DNA of 64,000 nucleotides from Paraburkholderia kururiensis (GTDB lineage Bacteria > Pseudomonadota > Gammaproteobacteria > Burkholderiales > Burkholderiaceae): assembly GCF_034424375.1 (NCBI RefSeq), contig NZ_CP139965.1, positions 3,906,001-3,970,000 on the forward strand, written 5' to 3'. A program made the position numbers and the translations under genes. The notes beneath the pieces were generated by a model. The model was not told where the DNA came from. It worked only from the letters and a program-made list of their open reading frames with translations, and did not search any database. Of this stretch, positions 26,101-33,786 are shown in pieces. Position 1 is the first letter of the stretch. Each line of letters starts with the position of its first letter.

Positions 26101-27828
26101 GAGACGCATCGGCGGGTTGATGTTGTTCGTGTCGAGCAGGTTCGGCTTCGGACCGATGAACGAGACGAGCGACATCACCATGTTTTCGCGGATCGGATCG
26201 ATCGGCGGGTTCGTCACCTGGGCGAACAGCTGCTTGAAGTAGTGATAGAGGGTCTTGTTCTTGTTCGACATCACCGCGAGCGGCGAGTCGTTGCCCATCG
26301 AGCCAATGGCCTCTTCACCGGCCTGCGCCATGGGCGCCATCAGGAACTTGAGGTCTTCCTGCGTGTAGCCGAACGCCTGCTGGCGGTCCAGCAGCGCGGC
26401 GGCTTCGCGGCGTTCCGTGGCGACTTCCTCGGCCTTCGGCTCGATCTCGTCGAGCTTGATGCGCACGGCGTCGATCCAGCTCTTGTACGGCTTCGCGTTG
26501 GCGAGGTTGTCCTTCAGTTCCTTGTCGTCGATGATGCGGCCGTGCTCCATGTCGATCAGGAACATCTTGCCCGGCTGCAGGCGCCACTTCTTGACGATCT
26601 TCGATTCGGGAATGGGCAGCACGCCCGATTCGGACGCCATGATGACGAGGTCGTCGTCCGTGATGATGTAGCGCGCCGGACGCAGGCCGTTACGGTCGAG
26701 CGTCGCGCCGATCTGGCGACCGTCCGTGAACGCGATGGCAGCAGGGCCGTCCCACGGCTCCATCATGGCCGCGTGGTACTCGTAGAACGCGCGGCGGTTG
26801 TCGTCCATGAGCGTGTGCTGTTCCCACGCTTCCGGAATCATCATCATGACCGCGTGCACGAGCGGGTAGCCCGCCATCACGAGCAGCTCGAGGCAGTTGT
26901 CGAACGATGCCGTGTCCGACTGGCCCGGGTAGATCAGCGGCCAGAGCTTCGGCAGGTCGTCGCCGAGCACGTGGCTGGCAATGGCGCCCGTGCGGGCGTT
27001 GAGCCAGTTGACGTTGCCCTTCACCGTGTTGATTTCGCCGTTGTGGGCAATCATGCGGTACGGGTGGGCGAGTTCCCAGGCCGGGAACGTGTTGGTCGAG
27101 AAGCGCTGGTGCACGAGCGCGAGCGCCGACACCACGCGCTCGTCCTGCAGGTCGCGGTAGTACACGCCCACCTGGCCCGCGAGCAGCAGCCCTTTGTAGA
27201 CCACGGTGCGCGCCGAGCACGACGGGACGAAATATTCCTTGCCGTGCTTGAGCTTGAGCGCCTGGATGCGGTGGCTCGCGGTCTTGCGGATGATGTACAG
27301 CTTCCGCTCGAGCGCGTCCGTGACCATGATGTCCTTGCCGCGGCCGATGAAGATCTGGCGGATCACCGGCTCGGTCGCCTTCACGTTCGGCGAAATGGGC
27401 ATGGCGTGGTCGACCGGCACGTCGCGCCAGCCCAACACCACCTGGCCTTCGGCCTTCACCGTGCGCTCCAGCTCCTGTTCGCAGGCGAGGCGCGAAGCGT
27501 GCTCCTTCGGCAGGAAGATCATGCCGACGCCGTACTCGCCGGCGGGCGGCAGCGTCACGCCCTGCTTCGCCATCTCTTCGCGATAGAAGCCGTCCGGAAT
27601 CTGGATGAGGATGCCGGCGCCGTCGCCCATCAGCGGGTCGGCGCCCACGGCGCCCCGGTGATCGAGATTCTCGAGGATCTTCAGCCCTTGCTGAATGATC
27701 TCGTGGCTTTTCTTGCCCTTGATGTGCGCAACAAAGCCGACGCCGCACGCGTCGTGCTCGTTCTGCGGGTCGTACAGACCCTGGGCGGCGGGGCGCAGGG
27801 CACCCGGGTGCTCGTGGTGGTCGTTCAT
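23122..27828 (-). CDS. gltB: Glutamate synthase (NADPH), large subunit
   Basis: The 1568-residue enzyme has an N-terminal class II glutaminase, a central domain, an FMN barrel with a [3Fe-4S] site and a C-terminal beta-helix domain. The nucleophile is Cys28 (EHDACGVGF), preceded by a 27-residue propeptide to be removed. The FMN/Fe-S region includes CHLNTCPVGVA, and the beta-helix shows repeated GG/GE turns near the C-terminus. Full length. Transcribed with gltD, with an inverted-repeat operator candidate 190-250 bases upstream. Confidence 0.97.
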   Translation of the reverse strand: MNDHHEHPGALRPAAQGLYDPQNEHDACGVGFVAHIKGKKSHEIIQQGLKILENLDHRGAVGADPLMGDGAGILIQIPDGFYREEMAKQGVTLPPAGEYGVGMIFLPKEHASRLACEQELERTVKAEGQVVLGWRDVPVDHAMPISPNVKATEPVIRQIFIGRGKDIMVTDALERKLYIIRKTASHRIQALKLKHGKEYFVPSCSARTVVYKGLLLAGQVGVYYRDLQDERVVSALALVHQRFSTNTFPAWELAHPYRMIAHNGEINTVKGNVNWLNARTGAIASHVLGDDLPKLWPLIYPGQSDTASFDNCLELLVMAGYPLVHAVMMMIPEAWEQHTLMDDNRRAFYEYHAAMMEPWDGPAAIAFTDGRQIGATLDRNGLRPARYIITDDDLVIMASESGVLPIPESKIVKKWRLQPGKMFLIDMEHGRIIDDKELKDNLANAKPYKSWIDAVRIKLDEIEPKAEEVATERREAAALLDRQQAFGYTQEDLKFLMAPMAQAGEEAIGSMGNDSPLAVMSNKNKTLYHYFKQLFAQVTNPPIDPIRENMVMSLVSFIGPKPNLLDTNNINPPMRLEVSQPVLDFKDIAKIRAIDQYTGGKFSSYELNICYPVSWGKEGIEARLASLCAEAVDAVRSGYNILIVSDRKTDRDNVAIPALLATSAIHTHLVQQGLRTSTGLVVETGSAREVHHFALLAGYGAEAVHPYLAMETLAQLASGFKGDLSPEKAVYNFTKAVGKGLQKVMSKMGISTYMSYTGAQIFEAVGLAEDLVQKYFKGTASKVSGIGLFEVAEEAIRLHRDAFGENQVLANMLDAGGEYAYRVRGEDHMWTPDAIAKLQHSTRSNSYQTYKEYANLINDQTRRHMTFRGLFEFKVHPARAISLDEVEPAKEIVKRFATGAMSLGSISTEAHATLAIAMNRIGGKSNTGEGGEDENRYRNELRGIPIKNGDTLASVIGKEIVRDIPLKDGDSLRSKIKQVASGRFGVTAEYLVSADQIQIKMAQGAKPGEGGQLPGHKVSEYIGKLRYSVPGVGLISPPPHHDIYSIEDLAQLIHDLKNVNPSASISVKLVSESGVGTVAAGVAKAKSDHVVIAGHDGGTGASPLSSIKHAGTPWELGLAETQQTLVLNRLRGRIRVQADGQMKTGRDVVIGALLGADEFGFATAPLVVEGCIMMRKCHLNTCPVGVATQDPVLRAKFQGQPEHVVNYFFFVAEEVREIMAQLGIRKFDDLIGRADLLDMKKGIEHWKAKGLDFTNVFYQPAVPEDVARRHLESQDHGLDRALDHTLIEKAKAAIERGEHVSFIQPVRNVNRTVGAMLSGVVAKKYGHDGLSDDAIHIQLKGTAGQSFGAFLAKGITLDLVGDGNDYVGKGLSGGRIIIRPTNDFRGKSEENIICGNTVMYGALEGEAFFRGVAGERFCVRNSGATAVVEGTGDHGCEYMTGGTVVVLGETGRNFAAGMSGGVAYVYDPEGTFAPKCNKSMVALEPVLQQAEQEHTVDRALWHAGQTDEALLKGLIERHFQFTGSPRAKALLENWDAARRQFVKVFPTEYRRALGEIGAKKASKEVLAA

Positions 27829-27976
27829 GGGGACACCGTCTGAAAGAGGACCGGTACGTAGACGTACCAGCCGTTGAAACCATGTTCTTGTTCCCGCTGC
27901 GCGCTGACGCCCGAGTGAGGGCCGCGCCGGGGAGCGGATTTCCCGCGTCGTGCGCCCAGGAATCGCCGGAATTCGG

Positions 27977-28006
27977 AATATACGCGACGAATCAATGAAA
28001 TAGCAA
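27977..28006 (-). promoter_or_regulatory. Candidate sigma-70 promoter of gltBD
   Basis: On the minus strand, TTGCTA (28006-28001), an 18-base spacer and TATATT (27982-27977) stand about 150 bases upstream of the gltB ATG. The region is much more AT-rich than its surroundings. The large inverted repeat lies just upstream of the -35 box. Confidence 0.6.
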
Positions 28007-28017
28007 ACAAAATGTGA

Positions 28018-28077
28018 TGATATGGAACCAATAACTGTATTGGTGCATTTTCTCCGTTTTAAATTGGTTCCATATCA
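28018..28077. repeat. Perfect 15-bp inverted repeat with nested repeat upstream of gltB
   Basis: TGATATGGAACCAAT (28018-28032) and its exact reverse complement (28063-28077) are separated by 30 bases. A third copy of the inner half, ATTGGT (28039-28044), forms a smaller inverted repeat with ACCAAT (28027-28032). The spacing of the two long arms (45 bases centre to centre, about four helical turns) suits cooperative binding by a regulator dimer; this is inference. No match to a known operator is claimed. Confidence 0.7.
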
Positions 28078-28084
28078 AAATGGG

Positions 28085-28115
28085 GCAAAAGAAACGGCAT
28101 CCGCAGATGCCGTCT
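28085..28115 (-). terminator. Terminator of the RAYT-like gene
   Basis: The hairpin ACGGCATC-TGCG-GATGCCGT (28094-28113) is followed on the minus strand by TTCTTTT. It lies 28 bases past the stop of the RAYT homologue and separates that gene from gltB. Confidence 0.8.
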
Positions 28116-28140
28116 TTCCCGACCGCCGCCCGGCCTGTCG

Positions 28141-28848
28141 CTATTGGGTCTGGGGCGTTTCCCGAACCTTGCGCGGCCGGCCGCGCGGCAGCGGCGACAC
28201 GCGCCGGTTCGCCGTGCGCGACGCCCATTCGCGATACGACTCGCCGCCCAGCACCCAGCCCTTCAGCGTGGCCTGCAACAGCTGATTCGCTTCGCGCTCG
28301 TCGAGCGGCTGCTCGCACAGTTCGCGGTAGGCACGCTGCCGTTCGAACGGCGTATTGCCAAGCGACCAGTAGAGCGGATGGTCGGTGATGAGGCTATCGA
28401 CTGTCAGGCCGATATGGTGGCGATAACTCGACCAGCGGTAGTCCTCGGGCGCGGTGACGAGCTTGTTGCGCACAGGCGAGAGTTCCACCACGCGGCTCGC
28501 GAGCAGGAAATACCGCTCGCCCTCGATCACCGTTGCGCGATAGCGGCCCTCCCACAACGTGCCGCGCCGCGAATAGCGCCGATTGAAGTGAGCCACGTAA
28601 CGGCGGCCCACGGCCTGCATCGCTTTGGGCAGGCTCGCTTCGTCGGACGGTGTCACAAGCAGTTGCACCGCGCCCGGCATGAGCGCCCATGCGTGTACGG
28701 CGAGGTGATGATCGCGCGCCGCTGCCTTCAGGCAATCGATGAACAGCTCGTAGTCCTGGTCGTCGACGAAAGCGGGCTGCTGGTCGAGTCCGCGCAGGAT
28801 CACGTGCTGGGGCTGGTCTGGGACATAAAGACGTGCAAGCCGTGCCAT
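28141..28848 (-). CDS. RAYT-like (REP-associated tyrosine transposase) protein with degenerate active site
   Basis: The 235-residue protein has the overall Y1_Tnp / IS200-like layout: PQHVILRG near the N-terminus, RYSRRGTLWEGRYRATVIEGERYFLL in two family segments, and SPVRNKLVTAPEDYRWSSY. The metal-binding HUH site, normally MPNHVH, reads MPGAVQ at 57-62, and the catalytic tyrosine helix, normally YIHLNPVR, reads VVELSPVR at 120-127. Both catalytic elements are therefore lost while the frame is intact with its own terminator. A C-terminal basic tail (GRPRK) is present. No REP-like palindromes were seen beside it. DNA binding may persist. Confidence 0.85.
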   Translation of the reverse strand: MARLARLYVPDQPQHVILRGLDQQPAFVDDQDYELFIDCLKAAARDHHLAVHAWALMPGAVQLLVTPSDEASLPKAMQAVGRRYVAHFNRRYSRRGTLWEGRYRATVIEGERYFLLASRVVELSPVRNKLVTAPEDYRWSSYRHHIGLTVDSLITDHPLYWSLGNTPFERQRAYRELCEQPLDEREANQLLQATLKGWVLGGESYREWASRTANRRVSPLPRGRPRKVRETPQTQ

Positions 28849-29035
28849 GCTGGATTTTCCAATAGTGGCGTTAGTGAATACCCGCGGGTCCGCACAACGG
28901 TCGCCGCGCAGCCTTCGGCGTGGCGTGGCTCGCGCGGAAACCCCGCAGCGCTTAGGGAGAAAGCTCTAACCGTGCCATATGGTCTGTTTGAAACGTCCTG
29001 GTCATAATGAGCACGCCTTTTATGGAGGAGCACAT

Positions 29036-29758
29036 ATGAAATTAAAACAGGCCTTGACGGGGATGGCGGCGCTCGCCTGCATGACCGCAGCGCACGCGCA
29101 AACGGCCAATACTTTTTACGTCACGACGGGGTGGTTTCATTTCATGCCCCAAGACAGCAGCGATCCACTCAAAGTGACCAACGTCGGCGGGTCGCCCGTC
29201 AACATCACGATCCCCAACACGGGCGCCGGCATCGACGATTCCGACACGATCGGTTTGAGTCTCGGTTACTTCATCACGGACCACATTTCGACGGAATTGG
29301 AACTCGGCATTCCGCCTAAATTCGACCTGAACGGCAAAGGCACCTTCGAACAGTTCGGCAAGATCGGTTCGGCAAAACTGTGGAGCCCTGCCCTTCTGTT
29401 CAAATACAACTTCAACGACGCCCAGGCGAAGTTCCGGCCATATGTGGGTCTTGGCGTGACCCGCGTCTGGTTCACCGACGCCAAGATCACCAACGGCCAG
29501 TTCGAGCAGGGCGTACTGAACGGTCCGACCAGCGTGTCGACGGATCGTTCCTGGTCGCCGGTATTTAATATCGGATTCAACTACGCGTTCACTAAACACT
29601 GGTTCGCCGGACTCTCCGTCTCGTACATTCCGGTCAGCGTAAAGGCTACCCTCAACACGGCTCGCTCGACACCGGTGGGTACGCTGAACGCGACGTCCGA
29701 AACGAAGATCAAGCTGAACCCGGTCGTCACTTACGTCAAGGTGGGCTACGCCTTCTAA
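29036..29758 (+). CDS. ompW: OmpW-family outer-membrane protein
   Basis: A 240-residue protein with a signal peptide (cut after MTAAHA, residue 21) and an eight-strand beta-barrel pattern: GLSLGYFITDHISTELELG in one strand pair, FRPYVGLGVTRVWF, and a final aromatic residue (KVGYAF), as needed for barrel assembly. OmpW forms small hydrophobic channels. ATG 29036 has a strong GGAGGAG site. An AT-rich leader precedes it. The symbol marks the family; the specific substrate is unknown. Confidence 0.88.
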   Translation: MKLKQALTGMAALACMTAAHAQTANTFYVTTGWFHFMPQDSSDPLKVTNVGGSPVNITIPNTGAGIDDSDTIGLSLGYFITDHISTELELGIPPKFDLNGKGTFEQFGKIGSAKLWSPALLFKYNFNDAQAKFRPYVGLGVTRVWFTDAKITNGQFEQGVLNGPTSVSTDRSWSPVFNIGFNYAFTKHWFAGLSVSYIPVSVKATLNTARSTPVGTLNATSETKIKLNPVVTYVKVGYAF

Positions 29759-29831
29759 AGCATCGGTACCGGCGAAGGTACGCAAGTCAGCGGCCCACTC
29801 GAGCCTTCGCCAGTTCTTCGCTTTTCACCTG

Positions 29832-29874
29832 AACGCCGCCACGGAATCTCGCCGGTTCCGTGGCGGCGTTTTTT
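29832..29874 (+). terminator. Terminator of ompW
   Basis: A 15-base perfect arm AACGCCGCCACGGAA (29832-29846) pairs with TTCCGTGGCGGCGTT (29856-29870), followed by a run of Ts. A classic intrinsic terminator 74 bases after the ompW stop. Confidence 0.92.
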
Positions 29875-30103
29875 GATTCTATGCCTGCCTGATCAAATGT
29901 GCTGACCCCGTAACGCGTTGTAATTCCGACAGTGTCCGCTGCCGGCTGCATGAGCGTTGCGGCGCCTGATAGGCCGCACAAAGCGGCGTGTTGCGCCACA
30001 GCGGTATCGCGGGCATCCAAGTTGCGTGATACTGGGCTTCCCGCGAATATTCCACGCAGGCGCGCGGGACGACACCTCTTCATTCTTCATCGACGGAGCG
30101 ATC
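29875..30103. other. Intergenic region ahead of the DUF883 gene
   Basis: About 230 bases lie between the ompW terminator and the DUF883 gene. An open frame runs in from 29957 but lacks coding character before the GGAG-ATG at 30104. No promoter pair could be assigned with confidence. Confidence 0.5.
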
Positions 30104-30481
30104 ATGACTGCATTTCCCAACACTCGGGACGCCATCGGAGAATCCTGGAGCACGACCGGCCGCCACGCGCGCCGTATCGCGCGGCACACGCGCCACGCGG
30201 CCGAAGACGTGGCCGGCGAACTGCGCGCGTTGCTCGCCGAACTGGAAACGACGCTCGCCGACGGCACACAGGCCGACGCCGTGACGCTGCGCGCCGACAT
30301 GCGCAAGCGCCTCGACGCAGCCCGCGCCCGACTCGACGAAACGCGCGCCGCCGTGCGCGACCGTGCTGGCGACGCGCTCGAGCATGCCCAGGATTACGTC
30401 CGGGAAAATCCGTGGCAGTCGCTGGCCATCGTAGGCGGCGTGGCGCTGATCCTGGGCGCGGTGCTGGCCCGGTCGCGATAA
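30104..30481 (+). CDS. DUF883 (ElaB/YqjD-type) membrane-anchored protein
   Basis: A 125-residue protein with a long charged, Ala/Arg-rich helical region (about 15-95) and one C-terminal membrane helix (SLAIVGGVALILGAVLA) ending in basic residues. VRENPWQSLAIVGG is the family signature. In E. coli relatives are stationary-phase inner-membrane proteins that bind ribosomes. ATG 30104 follows GGAG; an upstream open stretch was not included. Confidence 0.88.
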   Translation: MTAFPNTRDAIGESWSTTGRHARRIARHTRHAAEDVAGELRALLAELETTLADGTQADAVTLRADMRKRLDAARARLDETRAAVRDRAGDALEHAQDYVRENPWQSLAIVGGVALILGAVLARSR

Positions 30482-30549
30482 GGCGGAAGATGCGCGCCCG
30501 GGTATGAGCCGATGCCTGTCTCGGCCTGATACGGCCTGGGTTCAGGGGT

Positions 30550-31326
30550 TCAGGCGTCCAGCGAATCCGGCGCGATCAGGTCGATGCGGTCGGTACAGAT
30601 CGTATCCACGCCCCACTGCACGAGTTCGCGCGCACGCTGCAGGTCGTTGACGGTATAGGCCAGTACGAACAGCCCCGCTGCCTTGATCTGCGCGACGCGT
30701 TGCGCGTCGAGCTGCTCGTGGTCCACGTGCAGGGAGACGCAGCCGAGGGCGTCTGTCTGCGCGCGCCAGTCCGTGGGCAAGTGTTCGACGAGCAGGCCGC
30801 GCGGCAGGTCGGGCGCCGCATCGCGAGCGGCCGCGAGCGCATCGAACGAAAACGACGACAGCAGCGGCGTCGGCTCCACGCCGGCCCACAGCCGCGCCGT
30901 TTCGAAGGCGACGAGCCGCCCTGTGTCCTCGTCGCGAGTGGGACATGGCTTGATCTCGACATTCGCTGCAAGTCCCAATGCCTTGCAGCGCGCGGCCACC
31001 TGCTCGAGCGCAGGCATGCGTTCGCCCACGAAAGACGCATCGAACCAACTGCCGGCATCGAGCGCCGCCAGCGCGTCGTAGCGCATGCGCGCCGCCGCGC
31101 CGCTGCCGTTCGACGTGCGATCCACCGTGTCGTCGTGCAACAGGAAAACGACGTTATCGACGGAGAGCTTCGCGTCGAACTCCACCATTCGGTGCCCGAA
31201 GCGAGCGCCCGTCTCCAGCGCGGCGAGCGTGTTCTCGGGAGCCAGCGTGCCTCCGCCGCGATGGGCGGCCACGCGCGGGTACGGCCATGTTTTCATTGGA
31301 TGGGCTTGCATGGGCATGCGGTCCAT
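30550..31326 (-). CDS. ugpQ: Glycerophosphodiester phosphodiesterase
   Basis: Hydrolyses glycerophosphodiesters to glycerol-3-phosphate and an alcohol; no signal peptide, so cytoplasmic UgpQ type. The 258-residue GDPD barrel shows AHRGGGTLAPENT (catalytic His/Arg/Glu), EFDAKLS and LLHDDTVDRTSNG. The start is uncertain: ATG codons at 31326, 31317, 31311 and 31296 are all in frame and none has a clear ribosome site. Convergent with the DUF883 gene. Confidence 0.9.
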   Translation of the reverse strand: MDRMPMQAHPMKTWPYPRVAAHRGGGTLAPENTLAALETGARFGHRMVEFDAKLSVDNVVFLLHDDTVDRTSNGSGAAARMRYDALAALDAGSWFDASFVGERMPALEQVAARCKALGLAANVEIKPCPTRDEDTGRLVAFETARLWAGVEPTPLLSSFSFDALAAARDAAPDLPRGLLVEHLPTDWRAQTDALGCVSLHVDHEQLDAQRVAQIKAAGLFVLAYTVNDLQRARELVQWGVDTICTDRIDLIAPDSLDA

Positions 31327-31401
31327 GAGGGAATGCGACAGTCAAAATGACGACGAGAGGGAAACGGGCGCGAGCCGCTTGCATGCAACCGGCACCCGCG
31401 C

Positions 31402-32610
31402 TCAGTTGTCGGCAATCACGAAGAGCCGCTGATACTCCTTGAGCGCATAGCGGTCGGTCATCCCCGCGATGTAGTGCGCGACAAGGCGCGGCTGCACCGC
31501 CGGATCCTTCGACTGATACGCGGGAGGCAACAGCCGCGCGTCCTCGATGAAGGCGTCAAATAGGCCGACCACGACGCGCCGCGCCTTGTTCGCCATGCGC
31601 ATCACGCGATAGTGACGGTAAAGATTCACGAACAAAAAGCGCTTCAGTTGCGTGGCCTGTATCGCGACCGTCTCGCTGTGCGCCACGAGCGGCGGCGCGG
31701 CGCGCACGTCGTCGAGCGACGCGGGCGCGTGCTCGGTCAGATTGCGGCGCGTCGTGTCGATCAGATCGACGATCAGCGTGTTGATGATCCGACGAACGGT
31801 CTCGTGAATCAGCCGGCGCCCCTCGATCTGCGGATAGTCGCGGCGCGCCGCCTCGTAATGCGTTTGCCAAAGCTCGACCTCGGCAAGCTGGTCGATGGAA
31901 AGCAGTCCGGAGCGCAGGCCGTCGTCGACGTCGTGATTGTTGTAGGCAATCTCGTCCGCGACATTGGCGATCTGCGCTTCGATTGACGGCTGGCGACCCA
32001 GCAGGAACCGCTCGCCGAGCGCGCCGAGGCGCCGCGCATTTTCGCGCGAGCAATGCTTGAGAATGCCCTCGCGTGTTTCGAAGCACAGGTTCAGGCCGTT
32101 GAACGCCCCGTAGTGCTCCTCGAGTTCGTCCACCACGGTGAGGCTTTGCAGATTGTGCTCGAAGCCGCCATGCTCGCGCATGCATTCGTTGAGCGCGTCC
32201 TGGCCGGCATGGCCGAACGGTGTATGGCCGAGATCGTGCGCAAGCGAGATGGCTTCGACCAGGTCTTCGTTGACGCGCAGATTGCGCGCCACCGACCGCG
32301 CGATCTGGGCGACTTCCAGACTGTGCGTGAGCCGCGTACGGAACAGGTCGCCTTCGTGATTGACGAACACCTGCGTCTTGTATTCGAGCCGCCGAAACGC
32401 GGTGGAGTGAACGATGCGGTCGCGGTCGCGCTGGAACTCGGTGCGCGCTGAAGGTGGCGGTTCGTCGAAACGGCGTCCGCGAGATTGCAATGAACGCGCC
32501 GCATACGGCGCAAGATGCGCTTCGAGCGCGGCAACCGTGGGAGAGGCAGCCGCGGCTGCGGCCGTATGGCCGTGCGGTTCACCCGGGATGTCGCTGCGCC
32601 TTTCGTTCAC
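31402..32610 (-). CDS. dgt: dGTP triphosphohydrolase-like HD protein
   Basis: A 402-residue HD-domain phosphohydrolase that splits triphosphate from dNTPs. Metal ligands are visible at His96 (TRLTHSLEV) and His125-Asp126 (LAHDLGHTPFGH), with a second His in FEHNLQS. It belongs to the shorter deoxyguanosinetriphosphatase-like group. The start is GTG (32608-32610) behind a strong GGAGGAG. It follows aroB by 68 bases. Confidence 0.92.
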   Translation of the reverse strand: MNERRSDIPGEPHGHTAAAAAASPTVAALEAHLAPYAARSLQSRGRRFDEPPPSARTEFQRDRDRIVHSTAFRRLEYKTQVFVNHEGDLFRTRLTHSLEVAQIARSVARNLRVNEDLVEAISLAHDLGHTPFGHAGQDALNECMREHGGFEHNLQSLTVVDELEEHYGAFNGLNLCFETREGILKHCSRENARRLGALGERFLLGRQPSIEAQIANVADEIAYNNHDVDDGLRSGLLSIDQLAEVELWQTHYEAARRDYPQIEGRRLIHETVRRIINTLIVDLIDTTRRNLTEHAPASLDDVRAAPPLVAHSETVAIQATQLKRFLFVNLYRHYRVMRMANKARRVVVGLFDAFIEDARLLPPAYQSKDPAVQPRLVAHYIAGMTDRYALKEYQRLFVIADN

Positions 32611-32678
32611 CGGCTCCTCCAGTTGTTGGCGCGCCGTCGCGAGCCGTGCTGTCTCGCGTTCGGCCGACGCCGGTCGTC

Positions 32679-33761
32679 TCAGGCGGCGACCGTTGCGGCA
32701 AGCGTGGCGTGGACGGCCTCGTCGGGCGCGCGGGTGATCAGCGTCTCACCGAAACGCTTCAGCAGAATGAATTTGATCGCACCGGCTTCGGCCTTCTTGT
32801 CGACCTGCATCAACTGCATGTAGCGAGCTTCACCCAGCGCGGGTGCGCGCGTGGGCAAATGTCCGGCCGCCACCACGCGAACGATGCGCTGGCGCGACGC
32901 TTCGTCGAGGTAGCCGAGACGCACCGAGAGGTCGGCTGCCATCACCATGCCGCAACCCACCGCTTCGCCGTGCAGCCACTCGCCGTAGCCCAGACCTGCC
33001 TCGATCGCATGGCCGAACGTATGCCCGAAATTGAGGATGGCGCGCAGGCCACCTTCGCGTTCGTCCGCCGCTACGACGGACGCCTTGATTTCGCACGACC
33101 GCTTCACCGCGTACGCAAGCGCTTCAGGCTCGCAACGATTGAGCGCTTCGACGTTGCCTTCGATCCACTCGAAGAACGCTGCATCTGCAATAGCGCCGGT
33201 CTTGATGACCTCGGCCACGCCGGCGGCCAGCTCGCGCTGAGGCAGCGTGCGCAGCGTCGCGATATCCGCGATCACTGCCTGCGGCTGGTAGAACGCGCCG
33301 ATCATGTTCTTGCCGAGCGGATGGTTGATGCCCGTCTTGCCGCCCACCGACGAATCCACCTGCGAAAGCAGCGTCGTCGGCACCTGGATGAACGGGACGC
33401 CCCGCATGTAGCACGCGGCCGCGAAGCCGGTCATGTCGCCGGTTACACCGCCGCCCAGCGCGATCAGCGTGGTTTTTCGATCCGCCCGTGCACCGAGCAG
33501 CGCGTCGAAGATCTGGTTCAGCGTTTCCCAGTTCTTGTACGCCTCGCCGTCGGGCAGCACCACGGTCGAAACCTGCTTGCCGAGCGGCGCGAGCGCGCGC
33601 CGCAACGTCTCGCCATAGAGCGGGTCGACCGTCGTGTTGGTGACGATGGTGACGGCCGCGCCGGCGATGTGCGGAGCAAACAGCTCGGTACGGCCGAGCA
33701 GATCGGCCCCGATATGGATGGGATAGGCGCGCTCGCCCAGGTCGACGTGAACAGTGATCAT
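32679..33761 (-). CDS. aroB: 3-Dehydroquinate synthase
   Basis: Second step of the shikimate pathway, from DAHP to 3-dehydroquinate; uses NAD and a divalent metal. The 360 residues contain LPDGEAYKN, the nucleotide loop GGGVTGDMTGF, KTGINHPLGKNMIGAF and the metal ligands in VAEVIK and NFGHTFGHAIE. ATG 33761 (MITVHVDLG) was chosen over ATG 33770 by family start. It follows aroK by 25 bases. Confidence 0.96.
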   Translation of the reverse strand: MITVHVDLGERAYPIHIGADLLGRTELFAPHIAGAAVTIVTNTTVDPLYGETLRRALAPLGKQVSTVVLPDGEAYKNWETLNQIFDALLGARADRKTTLIALGGGVTGDMTGFAAACYMRGVPFIQVPTTLLSQVDSSVGGKTGINHPLGKNMIGAFYQPQAVIADIATLRTLPQRELAAGVAEVIKTGAIADAAFFEWIEGNVEALNRCEPEALAYAVKRSCEIKASVVAADEREGGLRAILNFGHTFGHAIEAGLGYGEWLHGEAVGCGMVMAADLSVRLGYLDEASRQRIVRVVAAGHLPTRAPALGEARYMQLMQVDKKAEAGAIKFILLKRFGETLITRAPDEAVHATLAATVAA

Positions 33762-33786
33762 GCTGGCCATTATGGATGACGACGGC

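Noticed and set aside
21376..27843. A 2155-codon open frame on the plus strand covering gltD and gltB
   Set aside because: It is exactly antisense to two intact, conserved glutamate synthase genes. The translation is His/Arg/Val-rich without domains. Long antisense frames are expected in GC-rich genomes because third-position bias suppresses stop codons on the opposite strand.
28085..28115. Possible REP element beside the RAYT homologue
   Set aside because: The palindrome is a plain terminator hairpin with a T-run, lacks a conserved GTAG/GGAG-type REP head and is not seen repeated in the window.
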